Shown: positions 19,309 through 28,701 of the stretch, in pieces | How positions within the stretch are numbered: position 1 is the first letter of the stretch | Layout of the letters: each line of letters opens with the position of its first letter | Assembly: GCF_002154725.1 (NCBI RefSeq) | Contig: NZ_MTAW01000137.1 | Coordinates: 1 to 41,045 of the forward strand | Length of the DNA stretch: 41,045 nucleotides | Direction of reading: 5' to 3' | From: Nostoc sp. 106C | GTDB taxonomy: Bacteria; Cyanobacteriota; Cyanobacteriia; Cyanobacteriales; Nostocaceae | Made by a program: the position numbers and the translations under genes | Notes under the pieces: generated by a model | What the model was told of the DNA's origin: nothing | Seen by the model: the letters and a program-made list of their open reading frames with translations, nothing else | The model's database searches: none

Positions 19309-19934
19309 GAGTACCTCTAGAGATTTAAATATATGTTCTATTCAAAGACTTCATAGGGAATCTTATAGTTTTCTGATTGCAGCAGCTAGATTTTCAGTTG
19401 ATTTTACGGAAATCTTTTTTAGTGGACTTAATATCACATCTTTTCAAGGGTTTCACCTGACAGCAGTTTCCAGGTTATTGAACCACATATCCAAAGTAGA
19501 GGCACGGCACCAGTAAGATTATTGTATGTACAGGAAGATTGTGGATGCCCATACGTGTCAACTTAACGTGAAACCCTTGTTAAAACGTGATTTTGTATTC
19601 ACTCACCTACCATTACGATCCTCGTCACCCCACCCCAGTTTTGTCTAAAGCCAAAACTTCCCCTCCCCGCAGGCGGAGAGAAGTTGCGTGCGGGGGTTCC
19701 CCCCCGTTGAGCAAACTTCGGGGGAGGGGATTAAGGGGTGGGGTAAAACGTATGTGGGATAAGCGTTTGAGCTTAAGTTGACACCAATGGTGGATGCCGT
19801 GCCCCTACTACTACCGCATGGTCTATATACTTGAAAAACGCTCTAAGTGGATACCAATGATGGTTATCTGCCCTAGCGTGTGGTTTATTTATCCGAAAAT
19901 TGCTGTAAATTGGCAACTAATCTAAAATCTATTA
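19309..19934. other. Intergenic region carrying a MITE
   Basis: This 626-bp gap lies between the divergent small membrane-protein gene and the aldo/keto reductase. Most of it is the palindromic element at 19555-19784. On either side, GTGGATGCC recurs at about 19541 and 19791, and similar GTGGATACC-type words follow. No gene is seen. Confidence 0.5.
19555..19784. mobile_element. MITE with 12-bp terminal inverted repeats
   Basis: GTGTCAACTTAA (19555-19566) and TTAAGTTGACAC (19773-19784) are perfect 12-bp inverted ends of a 230-bp non-coding unit. The interior is also palindromic: CACCCCACCCC near 19626 pairs with GGGGTGGGG near 19735, and CCCCTCCCCG near 19662 pairs with CGGGGGAGGGG near 19720. 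No transposase is encoded. The flanks share GTGGATGCC but not as an abutting duplication. Confidence 0.7.
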
Positions 19935-21116
19935 ATGCTATACAGAAGATTTGGACGCACAGAATTACAGATGCCGGTGTTTTCCTGCGGCGGGATGAGA
20001 TACCAGTTCAAATGGCAGGATGTTTCTCCAGGGGAGATTGCCAAAGATAACCAGGAAAATCTCGAAGCAACTATTCAACGGGCAATTGAGTTGGGCATCA
20101 ATCATATTGAGACTGCCCGTGGTTATGGAACATCGGAAATGCAATTGGGGCGAATATTACCCAAAATTCCGCGCGAAAAGTTGATTGTGCAGACTAAAGT
20201 TGGCCCTGTTGCAGATGCCAAAGAATTTCGCAAGACATTTGAGCGATCGCTCAAATATCTCCAACTAGATTACGTTGATTTATTGGGATTGCATGGTATT
20301 AATCATGACGAATCTTTGGAATACAGTATCCGTCCGGGTGGCTGTTTAGAAGCGGCACAGCAGTTACAAGCTGAGGGCAAAGTCAGATTTATCGGTTTCT
20401 CCACCCACGGATCTGCTGATTTAATTGTGCAAGCAATTAATACTAACCAATTTGATTATGTGAACCTGCATTGGTACTACATTAATCAATGGAATTGGGC
20501 AGCGATTGAAGCTGCAACAAGCCACGATATGGGAGTGTTTATCATTAGCCCATCTGATAAAGGCGGGATGCTGTATAAACCACCGCAAAAATTAGTCAAT
20601 CTGTGTGCGCCTTTGAATCCGATGGTGTTTAACGATTTATTTTGCCTCAGTCAGCCACAGGTACATACCCTGAGTTTGGGAGCAGCAAAACCCCAAGATT
20701 TTAACGAACACCTGAAAACCTTAGACTTGCTCGATAACGCAGCAGAAATTTTACCGCCAATTTTGGCACGCTTGGAATCAGAAGCGATCGCCACTTTGGG
20801 AGAAGACTGGGTGAAAACCTGGCAAGTTAATTTACCCAGCTATGAACAAACACCTGGCGAAGTGAATATGCGAGTGATTTTGTGGTTGTGGAATTTAGCG
20901 ATCGCCTACGACATGATAGACTACGCCAAAATGCGCTACAACCTTCTAGGCAATGCTAGTCACTGGTTTCCTGGTAATAAAGCCGACCGAATCAATGAAC
21001 TAGACTTACGCTCATGTCTTGCTCATAGTCCCCAAGCAAACAAAATCCCCCAAATTCTGACAAAAGCACATCAGCTGTTGGGGGATGAAGCGGTTAAACG
21101 TTTATCTCAGAGTTAG
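19935..21116 (+). CDS. Aldo/keto reductase family oxidoreductase
   Basis: A 393-residue protein with an N-terminal (alpha/beta)8 aldo/keto reductase domain: [30 protein letters not shown] (the Tyr of the catalytic tetrad in RGYG), VQTKVGP (Lys), DLLGLHGI (His) and RFIGFSTHG. The usual DTA is ETA here. The extra C-terminal part (about 290-393) is helical and lacks the CxxC ferredoxin motifs of some COG1453-like members. It is presumably NAD(P)H-dependent, with unknown substrate. The ATG lies just after CTAAAATCTATTA with no strong Shine-Dalgarno. Confidence 0.88.
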   Translation: MLYRRFGRTELQMPVFSCGGMRYQFKWQDVSPGEIAKDNQENLEATIQRAIELGINHIETARGYGTSEMQLGRILPKIPREKLIVQTKVGPVADAKEFRKTFERSLKYLQLDYVDLLGLHGINHDESLEYSIRPGGCLEAAQQLQAEGKVRFIGFSTHGSADLIVQAINTNQFDYVNLHWYYINQWNWAAIEAATSHDMGVFIISPSDKGGMLYKPPQKLVNLCAPLNPMVFNDLFCLSQPQVHTLSLGAAKPQDFNEHLKTLDLLDNAAEILPPILARLESEAIATLGEDWVKTWQVNLPSYEQTPGEVNMRVILWLWNLAIAYDMIDYAKMRYNLLGNASHWFPGNKADRINELDLRSCLAHSPQANKIPQILTKAHQLLGDEAVKRLSQS

Positions 21117-21672
21117 ATGGGGGAGGAGAGCAAGGGAGCAGGGCAGGGCTGTTTCATTACCTAAAATGGTTAAAATTGCAAGGGTCAAAGAGATTAAAAT
21201 TTAGAGCAAGCAGACAATTTTGGGCAAAATTTTTATGCCTTAATACCTAAATTAACCTGAGTTCGGGATAAGAAATCCTCAAACCCCTTGATTTTTCGTT
21301 GTCTGGTCTGAAACTTTGTTTTCATATATTTTCAATAAGGCATGTTGTTGATATTAATCTCATTTGTGAACCTTATTGACGAAACGATTCCACTTTAATC
21401 ACTTCTTTTACCACTTAGAATTTTGCTCAATCTATACACAATAAGCTTTTTAGCTTCTGGCTTAACCCGAACTCAGGTTAAATTATGTTGTTTTTCTTTG
21501 CGCCTACCCTACCCTTCGGGAACGACTTCGTCGAACGGGAAGCCACTTCGTGTCTATGCGCCTTTGCGTGAGAATCTCCTCTTGACAAATCTCATACAGC
21601 AACGAATGAAACAGCCCTGGGGAGCAGGGGGAGTCTTTATTGCCTTCTTGCCCTATGCCCCATGCCCCATAA
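21117..21672. other. Intergenic region carrying a second MITE
   Basis: 556 bp between convergent genes. It contains the inverted-repeat element at 21252-21481. After it comes a GC-richer stretch (21500-21570) with CTTCGGGAACGACTTCGTCG and GCGCCTTTGCGTGAG, words common in dispersed repeats of filamentous cyanobacteria. No convincing gene. Confidence 0.5.
21252..21481. mobile_element. MITE with 16-bp terminal inverted repeats
   Basis: TTAACCTGAGTTCGGG (21252-21267) and CCCGAACTCAGGTTAA (21466-21481) are perfect inverted ends of a 230-bp AT-rich non-coding element. The interior carries no transposase. The ends differ from those of the element at 19555, so a different transposase is implied, although the length is the same. 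Confidence 0.7.
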
Positions 21673-23001
21673 CTAAAATTCCGTTGCATCTGTTGATTTA
21701 TCAGTCTTAGGTGGAATTACCAGTACTTTATCAACCCGGTTACCATCCATATCCATCACTTCAATCCGCATTCCCTGCCATTCAAAATGATCTGCTGCTG
21801 CTGGGATGCGGCCTAAATGAGTGATGACAAACCCGCCCAAGGTTTGATAGCTACCTCGTTCCTCGGATTGCCACTCTTCCATATCAAAAATTTCTAAAAA
21901 CTCTTCTACAGGTAACATGCCATCTAAAAGCCAGGAACCATCTTCCCGTTGTACGGCTTGTGGTTGGTCTTGTCCGGGACCAGCCGGAACATCACCAACA
22001 ATTTCACTCATAATATCGTTGAGAGTTACTAATCCTTGAATCACACCGTATTCATCAACTACCAACGCCATGTGGGTAATAGTTTGCTTAAATAACTCCA
22101 AAACTTTTAAGCCACGGGTACTTTCTGGGACAAATACAGGTTGTCGCAATCCTACTGTCAAATCTAGAGATTCACCTTTAAAACTTCTGGCTAATAAGTC
22201 TGTTACGGGAATTACACCCAGCACATTATCTAGTCCTTCTTGACAAACTGGATACCGGGAATAGGCACTTTCAACCATTTTCTGGCGGTTTTCTTCTACG
22301 GTGTCGTCCAAGTCCAGCCAAACAATATCTGGACGAGGTGTCATAAAGGAACTGACCGGGCGATCGCCTAAGCGAAATACTCGCTCTACCATATCCTGTT
22401 CGGCTTCCTCAAAGGTTCCCGCTTCCGTACCTTGCTCAATTAAAATTTTAATTTCTTCTTCAGTAACTTGTGGCTCGGCAGAGGGGGTAATTCCTAACAC
22501 CCGCAACACCATTTCTGTAGAAGCACTTAAAAGATAAACGGCTGGAGAAGCGATCGCAGCTAAGGCTCGCATCGGTATCGCAACAAACGCGGCAATGCCT
22601 TCCGGGTTGTTTAATGCCAAGCGTTTCGGTACTAATTCACCAACAATTAGCGATAAATAGGTAATAATCAACACTACTATTCCAAAAGAGAACGGTTGAC
22701 TATAAGGTGCTAAAAATGGGATTAACTTCACATAAACTGCTAATTTCGCGGCAATAGTCGCTCCGCCAAAAGCACCAGTCAAAATACCAATCAGGGTAAT
22801 GCCAATCTGAATCGTAGAAAAAAACTGATTGGGAGACTCCGCAAGTTTCAATGCTACCCGTGCTTTAACGTCTCCTTGATTAGCCATCTGTTGTAATCTG
22901 ACTTTCCGTGCCGAGACAATCGCCATCTCGGACATAGAAAACACACCATTGGCAATAATTAGTACCAAAATGATTAAAATTTCAAAAGTCATGGAGGACA
23001 T
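21673..23001 (-). CDS. CNNM/CorC-type membrane protein (DUF21, CBS pair, CorC_HlyC domain)
   Basis: About 442 residues. The N-terminal DUF21 membrane domain (about 5-190) has four hydrophobic segments, with NGVFSMSEMAIVSARKVRL after the first and VGELVPKRLAL. Two CBS domains follow (about 210-345; FMTPRPDIVWLD, DNVLGVIPVTDLL, GVIQGLVTLNDI), then a C-terminal CorC_HlyC domain (about 360-435). The family was named hemolysin-like but is now linked to Mg2+/Co2+ efflux; transport here is inferred. I prefer the ATG at 23001; a TTG at 23022 or an ATG at 22992 are alternatives. Confidence 0.92.
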   Translation of the reverse strand: MSSMTFEILIILVLIIANGVFSMSEMAIVSARKVRLQQMANQGDVKARVALKLAESPNQFFSTIQIGITLIGILTGAFGGATIAAKLAVYVKLIPFLAPYSQPFSFGIVVLIITYLSLIVGELVPKRLALNNPEGIAAFVAIPMRALAAIASPAVYLLSASTEMVLRVLGITPSAEPQVTEEEIKILIEQGTEAGTFEEAEQDMVERVFRLGDRPVSSFMTPRPDIVWLDLDDTVEENRQKMVESAYSRYPVCQEGLDNVLGVIPVTDLLARSFKGESLDLTVGLRQPVFVPESTRGLKVLELFKQTITHMALVVDEYGVIQGLVTLNDIMSEIVGDVPAGPGQDQPQAVQREDGSWLLDGMLPVEEFLEIFDMEEWQSEERGSYQTLGGFVITHLGRIPAAADHFEWQGMRIEVMDMDGNRVDKVLVIPPKTDKSTDATEF

Positions 23002-23107
23002 GTTTAGAATTGCCGCTATCAAGAGCGAACTTAGCTTAACTCTTAGTATCTAGTATTAAAGGTGCATCCATAAACGCTTTAATTGTACATAAAGTCATTG
23101 TGATAGT

Positions 23108-23143
23108 TCATTGGCCATTAGTCATTGGTTATTGGTAATTTGT
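23108..23143. repeat. Short tandem repeat (CATTGGT/TTATTGG type)
   Basis: Imperfect heptamer tandem sequence CATTGGCCATTAGTCATTGG and its continuation, of the STRR type, between the divergent CorC-like gene and mfd. Confidence 0.6.
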
Positions 23144-23284
23144 GATTCTCCGCGTTCCCCTGTCCTGTTGTCCTTCTCATCCCATTCCCAAATATCTTCC
23201 CCCAAAGAATCAGAGGGCTGTTAACAGTATTTAAAATGGTTGACATAAGCTGCCTCACATCGACTTCCATTTATAGTAAAAGTT

Positions 23285-26200
23285 ATGGCATTTTCTTCTA
23301 TTGTGCGTGCTTTGGCGCGATCGCCACTAACCACTGAGCTAGTTTCCAAACTCAACCGCCACCAGGATTTGCGGTTAAATGGTATTCCCCGCCTCCCTAA
23401 GGGTTTAGTCGCTTCCGCACTGGCACAAAATTCCGACAAGAATTTATTTGTGGTGTGTGCCACTTTGGAGGAAGCCGGACGCGCTTATGCACAGTTAGAA
23501 GCGATGGGATGGAAGAACGTATATTTTTACCCGACTTCTGAGGCATCACCCTACGAACCATTTGATCCCGAAACTGAGATGACTTGGGGACAGATGCAAG
23601 TGTTGGCTGATTTGGTTAAAAGCCAAGAGTCAAAAGTCAATGGGAACCAGCCAAAAATTGCGATTGTGGCGACTACAGGGGCGCTACAACCGCATTTACC
23701 ACCACCAGATGCTTTTATCCCTTTTTCTGTAACTTTAAAAAAGGGTATGGAATTTGACTTAAATACCTTCAGTACCAAACTTGCTACTTTAGGCTATGAA
23801 CGAGTACCGTTGGTAGAAACAGAAGGGCAATGGAGTCGGCGTGGTGATATTGTTGATATCTTTCCTGTAGCGTCTGAATTACCAGTAAGGTTGGAATGGT
23901 TTGGCGATGAAATCGAGCAAATCAGGGAATTCGACCCCGCAACTCAACGTTCTGCGCTTGACAAAATTGACCAAATTATTCTCACGCCTACTAGCTTTGG
24001 GCCAATTATTCTAGAAGCACTTCAAAATAGTGCTGAGTACCAAGTGCTGAGTTCTGAGTCAGAATTTAACTCAGAACTCAGCACTCAGGACTCAGCACTA
24101 CTCGAAGGTAGTCGTCGCTTTTTAGGGTTAGCCTTTGAACAACCAGCATCACTTTTGGACTATTTAAGCGAAAATACCTTAGTCGCTATCGATGAGCCAG
24201 AACAATGTCATGCTCATAGCGATCGCTGGGTAGAAAATGCCGAGGAGCAATGGTCGCTGGGAACTGGAGAAATTGGACTAGGTTCTTTACAATTGCCAAA
24301 AATCCATCGGTCTTTTGAGGATTGTTTGGCAACAGCATCAAAATTTAAACAAGTCTATTTATCGGAACTGGCAGAAGAAAACAGTGGGATTAATCTGGCG
24401 AGTAGACCTGTTCCCGTTACACCACATCAATTTGCTAAACTTGCTGACACATTGCGCCAAGAACGCGATCGCAATTTTTCTACTTGGCTAATTTCGGCTC
24501 AACCTTCGCGTTCGGTTTCTCTGTTGCAAGAACACGACTGTCCGGCGCAGTTTATCCCTAATCCCCGCGATTACCTAGCAATTGAAAAGCTACAAATTAA
24601 CCATATACCTGTAGCACTCAAGTATTCTGGATTAGCGGAACTCGAAGGTTTTATTTTGCCGACGTTCCGCTTGGTAGTAGTTACAGACCGGGAATTTTAT
24701 GGACAGCATTCCCTAGCTACACCTAGTTATATCCGCAAGCGTCGCCAAGCTGCATCTAAGCAAGTTGACCCCAACAAACTACGACCGGGAGATTATGTAG
24801 TTCACCGTAGTCACGGGATTGGTAAATTTGTCAAGTTAGAAAGCCTGACGATCAACGATGAAACCCGTGATTATATTGTGGTGCAGTATGCTGACGGCTT
24901 ACTGAGAGTTGCCGCCGATCAAGTAGGTTCTTTATCTCGGTTCCGCACCACCGCCGATAAAGCACCCGAACTGCACAAAATGACGGGTAAAGCTTGGGAG
25001 AATACCAAGAACAAAGTCCGCAAAGCCATCAAGAAATTGGCAGTAGACTTGCTGAAATTGTATGCAGCGCGATCGCAACAACAAGGCTTTAGCTACCCAG
25101 CAGATATGCCTTGGCAAGAGGAAATGGAAGATTCTTTCCCTTACCAACCGACAACCGATCAGCTCAAAGCCGTACAAGATGTCAAACGCGACATGGAAAG
25201 CGATCGCCCAATGGATCGCTTAGTTTGTGGCGATGTCGGTTTTGGAAAAACGGAAGTAGCAATTCGCGCTATTTTCAAAGCTGTCACCGCAGGTAAACAA
25301 GTCGCCTTACTTGCACCTACCACCATCCTCACCCAGCAACATTACCACACCCTCAAAGAACGCTTTGCACCTTACCCGGTAAATGTCGGCTTACTCAACC
25401 GCTTCCGCACGGCTGAAGAACGCCGAGATATACAAAAACGGTTAGCAACTGGAGAATTAGATGTAGTCGTTGGCACACACCAACTTTTAGGCAAAGGTGT
25501 AGCCTTCCGGGATTTAGGACTGTTGGTGGTGGATGAAGAACAACGCTTTGGCGTTAACCAAAAAGAAAAAATTAAAAGCTTGAAAACTCAGGTAGATGTG
25601 CTGACGCTCTCTGCTACTCCCATTCCCCGCACCTTATATATGTCTTTGTCCGGAATTCGGGAAATGAGCTTAATTACCACACCACCCCCATCCCGGCGAC
25701 CAATTAAAACACATCTCGCCCAGATGAACCAAGAAACCATCCGTACAGCTATTCGTCAAGAAATAGACAGAGGCGGCCAGGTATTTTACGTAGTACCCAG
25801 AGTCGAAGGAATTGAAGAGACAACCACAAAATTGCGAGAAACTATTCCCTCGGCTAGGTTTGCTGTCGCCCACGGTCAAATGGATGAAGGGCAGTTAGAA
25901 TCAACCATGCTCACCTTTAACAATGGTGAAGCAGATATTTTGGTTTGTACGACAATTATTGAATCTGGTTTAGATATCCCCAGAGTCAACACCATCTTAA
26001 TTGAAGATGCCCACCGCTTTGGTTTGTCACAGCTGTATCAATTACGCGGTCGTGTAGGACGCGCAGGGATTCAAGCTCACGCCTGGTTATTTTATCCCCA
26101 ACAACGGGCATTATCTGATGCTGCACGGCAGAGATTGCGGGCAATTCAGGAATTTACCCAACTAGGTTCTGGATATCAGCTAGCAATGCGAGATATGGAA

Positions 26201-26794
26201 ATTCGAGGTGTAGGTAACTTGCTAGGTGCAGAACAATCCGGTCAAATGGATGCGATCGGTTTTGATTTGTATATGGAAATGCTCGAAGAATCGATTCGCG
26301 AAATCCGCGGCCAGGAAATTCCCCAGGTTGACGATACCCAAATTGACCTCAACCTCACAGCATTTATTCCCGCCGATTACATTCCCGATATAGATCAAAA
26401 GATGAGCGCTTACCGTGCAGTAGCGGCGGCTAAATCGAAAGAAGAATTAACGCAGATTGGAGCCGAATGGAGCGATCGCTATGGTGCAATTCCAGTACCA
26501 GCTAGTCAGTTATTGCGCGTTATGGAACTCAAACAGCTAGCGAAAAAGTTAGGTTTTAGCCGCATTAAACCAGAAAACAAGCAGCACGTCATTTTAGAAA
26601 CGCCAATGGAAGAACCAGCTTGGAATTTACTCGCAGCGAACTTACCAGAACATCTCAAAACGCGTTTTGTTTACTCTCCTGGTAAGGTAACTGTACGCGG
26701 TTTAGCAGTGATGAAGGCAGATCTACAGTTGCAAAGTTTGCTTGATGCGATGAGTAGAATGCAGGGGGCAATTCCGGAAGCCGCTATTGTTTGA
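23285..26794 (+). CDS. mfd: Transcription-repair coupling factor Mfd
   Basis: 1169 residues, full length. Mfd removes RNA polymerase stalled at DNA lesions and recruits UvrA. Domains in order: a UvrB-like module (about 1-400; [31 protein letters not shown]), the CarD-like RNAP-interaction domain (from about 498; [17 protein letters not shown]), a RecG-like helicase with Walker [11 protein letters not shown] (about 649-658), DEEQRFG (about 750), [10 protein letters not shown] and [10 protein letters not shown], and a C-terminal TRCF domain ([15 protein letters not shown]). Around residues 248-273 an in-frame palindromic short repeat adds a Ser/Glu/Gln-rich loop (separate entry). The start ATG gives the conserved [10 protein letters not shown]. 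Confidence 0.98.
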   Translation: MAFSSIVRALARSPLTTELVSKLNRHQDLRLNGIPRLPKGLVASALAQNSDKNLFVVCATLEEAGRAYAQLEAMGWKNVYFYPTSEASPYEPFDPETEMTWGQMQVLADLVKSQESKVNGNQPKIAIVATTGALQPHLPPPDAFIPFSVTLKKGMEFDLNTFSTKLATLGYERVPLVETEGQWSRRGDIVDIFPVASELPVRLEWFGDEIEQIREFDPATQRSALDKIDQIILTPTSFGPIILEALQNSAEYQVLSSESEFNSELSTQDSALLEGSRRFLGLAFEQPASLLDYLSENTLVAIDEPEQCHAHSDRWVENAEEQWSLGTGEIGLGSLQLPKIHRSFEDCLATASKFKQVYLSELAEENSGINLASRPVPVTPHQFAKLADTLRQERDRNFSTWLISAQPSRSVSLLQEHDCPAQFIPNPRDYLAIEKLQINHIPVALKYSGLAELEGFILPTFRLVVVTDREFYGQHSLATPSYIRKRRQAASKQVDPNKLRPGDYVVHRSHGIGKFVKLESLTINDETRDYIVVQYADGLLRVAADQVGSLSRFRTTADKAPELHKMTGKAWENTKNKVRKAIKKLAVDLLKLYAARSQQQGFSYPADMPWQEEMEDSFPYQPTTDQLKAVQDVKRDMESDRPMDRLVCGDVGFGKTEVAIRAIFKAVTAGKQVALLAPTTILTQQHYHTLKERFAPYPVNVGLLNRFRTAEERRDIQKRLATGELDVVVGTHQLLGKGVAFRDLGLLVVDEEQRFGVNQKEKIKSLKTQVDVLTLSATPIPRTLYMSLSGIREMSLITTPPPSRRPIKTHLAQMNQETIRTAIRQEIDRGGQVFYVVPRVEGIEETTTKLRETIPSARFAVAHGQMDEGQLESTMLTFNNGEADILVCTTIIESGLDIPRVNTILIEDAHRFGLSQLYQLRGRVGRAGIQAHAWLFYPQQRALSDAARQRLRAIQEFTQLGSGYQLAMRDMEIRGVGNLLGAEQSGQMDAIGFDLYMEMLEESIREIRGQEIPQVDDTQIDLNLTAFIPADYIPDIDQKMSAYRAVAAAKSKEELTQIGAEWSDRYGAIPVPASQLLRVMELKQLAKKLGFSRIKPENKQHVILETPMEEPAWNLLAANLPEHLKTRFVYSPGKVTVRGLAVMKADLQLQSLLDAMSRMQGAIPEAAIV
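24028..24100. repeat. STRR-like palindromic repeat inside mfd
   Basis: Within the coding frame, GTGCTGAGTTCTGAGT (24044-24059) and ACTCAGAACTCAGCAC (24069-24084) are a perfect 16-bp inverted repeat. Further copies of the CTGAGT/CTCAGCAC word lie on both sides. Such ACTCAGCAC-type short repeats are normally intergenic in Nostoc-type genomes. Here the frame is kept, coding for a variable loop at about residues 248-273. Confidence 0.8.
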
Positions 26795-26840
26795 GCAGTT
26801 GGAAGCATTTCAATATTAGTGAACAAAGGACAAGTGCGTG

Positions 26841-27044
26841 ATGCTATATAAAGTTCCATTACTGCTGACACCCCAACCTGAAGGCGGATTTACTGTCACA
26901 TCACCCTTGCTACCAGAATTAGTTACTGAGGGAGATACAGTTGAGGAGGCTTTAACAAATGTTAAGGATGCTTTGACTGCTGTAATCGAGGCTTATGAGG
27001 ATTTGGGACGAGCTTTACCAATCAATATGCAATTCGCCAGCTAG
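26841..27044 (+). CDS. HicB-like antitoxin (no HicA neighbour)
   Basis: A 67-residue protein with the partial RNase-H fold signature of the HicB / UPF0150 family: PQPEGGFTVTSPLLPELVTEGDTVEEALTNVKDAL. HicB normally neutralises the HicA mRNA interferase. No HicA follows; the next sequence is an out-of-phase decayed frame. AAAGGA lies about 10 nt before the ATG at 26841; a GTG directly before it would add one residue. It lies 46 bp after mfd. It is probably an orphan antitoxin or the remnant of a module. Confidence 0.8.
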   Translation: MLYKVPLLLTPQPEGGFTVTSPLLPELVTEGDTVEEALTNVKDALTAVIEAYEDLGRALPINMQFAS

Positions 27045-27208
27045 GTGCTGATGCTGATTTGAATCAGGTTCTCGTCACAGGAGTTCTGCGACGAGAACCT
27101 ACTATTGACTTTCAAACCGCCTTTGCTGCTGAGTTAGGAGGTTTGAAGGATGCTGAAGTATTGGCGATCGTACAGACAATAGCCGTTAATTCAGTAGTGA
27201 TAGCCTAA
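26999..27208 (+). pseudogene. Unrecognised start-less reading frame after hicB
   Basis: A frame that overlaps the 3' end of the HicB gene and has no start codon reads NQYAIRQLGADADLNQVLVT and then FQTAFAAELGGLKDAEVLAI, ending in TAA at 27206-27208. Its composition is protein-like, so it may be the 3' end of a decayed gene. I do not recognise the family. Confidence 0.35.
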
Positions 27209-27272
27209 TGAGCAAGTAGATGGAGATCGGTGTTAGCTTTAAAAACAAAGTGTTCCGTGAGCGTATTACATC

Positions 27273-27515
27273 ATGTCGTCGGCAGCTATTACCACAGTGA
27301 TCAAGATGATGGAGTCCTTACCTGTTGATGTGCAGGAAAGGATTGCGGAGCATCTGCGAGAGTACATTGATGACTTGCAAGATGAAATCCAGTGGAATGA
27401 ATCTTTCCAGAGAACACAACAAAACCTTATTGCTGCTGCTAGACGCGCAAAACAAGAAATAGCAGAGGGAAAAGCGACTGCAATAGATTTTTGCTTGCAA
27501 AAAACACCAAAATGA
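27273..27515 (+). CDS. Antitoxin-like small helical protein
   Basis: An 80-residue, highly charged, helical protein (MESLPVDVQERIAEHLREYI, then RRAKQEIAEGKATAIDF). It resembles small cyanobacterial proteins that usually sit just upstream of a RelE/ParE-type toxin. No toxin frame follows here. The ATG at 27273 lacks a strong Shine-Dalgarno. Antitoxin function is an inference from resemblance only. Confidence 0.6.
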   Translation: MSSAAITTVIKMMESLPVDVQERIAEHLREYIDDLQDEIQWNESFQRTQQNLIAAARRAKQEIAEGKATAIDFCLQKTPK

Positions 27516-27548
27516 GAAAGTCAAACGTCATTTTGAGAAAGTCAAATG
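27513..27548. repeat. Two direct repeats with 21-bp period
   Basis: TGAGAAAGTCAAACG (27513-27527) and TGAGAAAGTCAAATG (27534-27548) are spaced exactly 21 bp, two helical turns. The first overlaps the stop codon of the antitoxin-like gene. It could be a binding site or a simple duplication. Confidence 0.5.
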
Positions 27549-27655
27549 CTATTTTGCTTATTAAAATTGAGTTATTTATTTTTTCGATGAAGTGAGCAGT
27601 TATGGCAAGCGCGAGGACAGGCGATCTTTAGACTAAAATCTTCTTGGTAATAATC

Positions 27656-27698
27656 AAATTTAGGATTTTATGAGTGATCGCATAAAACGCCTAATTTA
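27656..27698. repeat. Imperfect palindrome upstream of the CoiA-like gene
   Basis: AAATTTAGG-A-TTTTATG pairs with CATAAAA-CG-CCTAATTT around the 8-nt loop AGTGATCG. It lies about 110 bp before the CoiA-like gene. It might be an operator or a small dispersed repeat. Confidence 0.45.
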
Positions 27699-27805
27699 AG
27701 TGATTGCACTTAATGCCGAACTAAGGGTACTGTATACAACAATTATGACTAATAATTTATAGTTATACTTGTGCTAGCAGCTTCTCAGTATGCCATAGTT
27801 TTTAC

Positions 27806-28579
27806 ATGATAACTTCTATCAGGCAAAGCGACGGGCTAAAGGTTTTGGCTAGAGACTCACAAAAGAACGATGGCCCGTTTTTCTGTCCCAAATGCCACTA
27901 TGAAGTCATTCTTCGCAAAGGTCGAGTAAAAGTACATCATTTTGCTCACAAGCCACCTGTATTTTGCCAGTATGGGCAGGGAGAATCTGAATATCATCGA
28001 GCTTGCAAGCAAAGTATTTTTGATTGCCTAAGTCAAGCAGAAGATGTTGCCAATTGTGAGTTGGAGAAAGATTTAGGAAAGGTAGTTCCAGATATTTATT
28101 TTGTAAGAGGAACAGTCAAAGTTGCTATTGAAGTCCAGATTAGTAGCTTGACCATGAGCAAAATAATTGAACGGACTGAAGAATATAACCGATTGGGAGT
28201 TTATGTTCTTTGGCTGCCAGTTTTTGATGATGTTCTAGAAGATGAAATGTATGCGCCAAAGCAATGGGAAAAATGGCTACATACTACCTATTACGGTCGG
28301 GTTTATTATTGGCTGCAAGATCTAAATATAGCAGCTATTCACTTTGATGAATACCAAATTTGGGTAGAGGAATCTAATTGGTATAGTTCAGATGGCAATG
28401 AGATGTCCGCTGGGGGTTACTTCAAAAGATCAAAAAGGTATCGCACCCCTAATCATGGGATGACTCTAAATATTCTGAAAGACTTTCAAGCTACAATCAG
28501 AAGAGCTTGGGCTGGTGGAGACATTACCGTTCCCAATTGCAAAATCCTGAATGACAAGTACCCTGCTTGGTGGAAGTAA
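27806..28579 (+). CDS. CoiA-like nuclease-family protein
   Basis: A 257-residue protein. The N-terminal part has a zinc-ribbon-like FCPKCHYEVILRKG, then HHFAHKP, the hallmark of competence protein CoiA, and EYHRACKQSIFDCL. The middle has VPDIYF and VAIEVQIS, fitting a PD-(D/E)xK nuclease core with Asp and the E-x-Q pair. The CoiA family is linked to DNA uptake in Gram-positives, but many members sit in accessory DNA outside competence regions. The function here is unknown and could be DNA processing or defence. It lies in an accessory patch with TA-like genes. Confidence 0.75.
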   Translation: MITSIRQSDGLKVLARDSQKNDGPFFCPKCHYEVILRKGRVKVHHFAHKPPVFCQYGQGESEYHRACKQSIFDCLSQAEDVANCELEKDLGKVVPDIYFVRGTVKVAIEVQISSLTMSKIIERTEEYNRLGVYVLWLPVFDDVLEDEMYAPKQWEKWLHTTYYGRVYYWLQDLNIAAIHFDEYQIWVEESNWYSSDGNEMSAGGYFKRSKRYRTPNHGMTLNILKDFQATIRRAWAGGDITVPNCKILNDKYPAWWK

Positions 28580-28701
28580 TTAGACCCATATGTTGAACTA
28601 TAGTCCTAATTTTGAGTGATCGCTCTTTCTCTAACAACTCAACAGGCAATAGGTAAAATATAAAATTGAGTTATTCTGGCAGTTATATAGACAATTCCCC
28701 A

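Noticed and set aside
19307-19516. 69-codon plus-strand open frame
   Set aside because: It begins opposite the start of the small membrane-protein gene and lacks a ribosome-binding site and recognisable features.
21423-21710. 95-codon plus-strand open frame
   Set aside because: It crosses a MITE end and dispersed repeats and runs into the CorC-like gene on the other strand.
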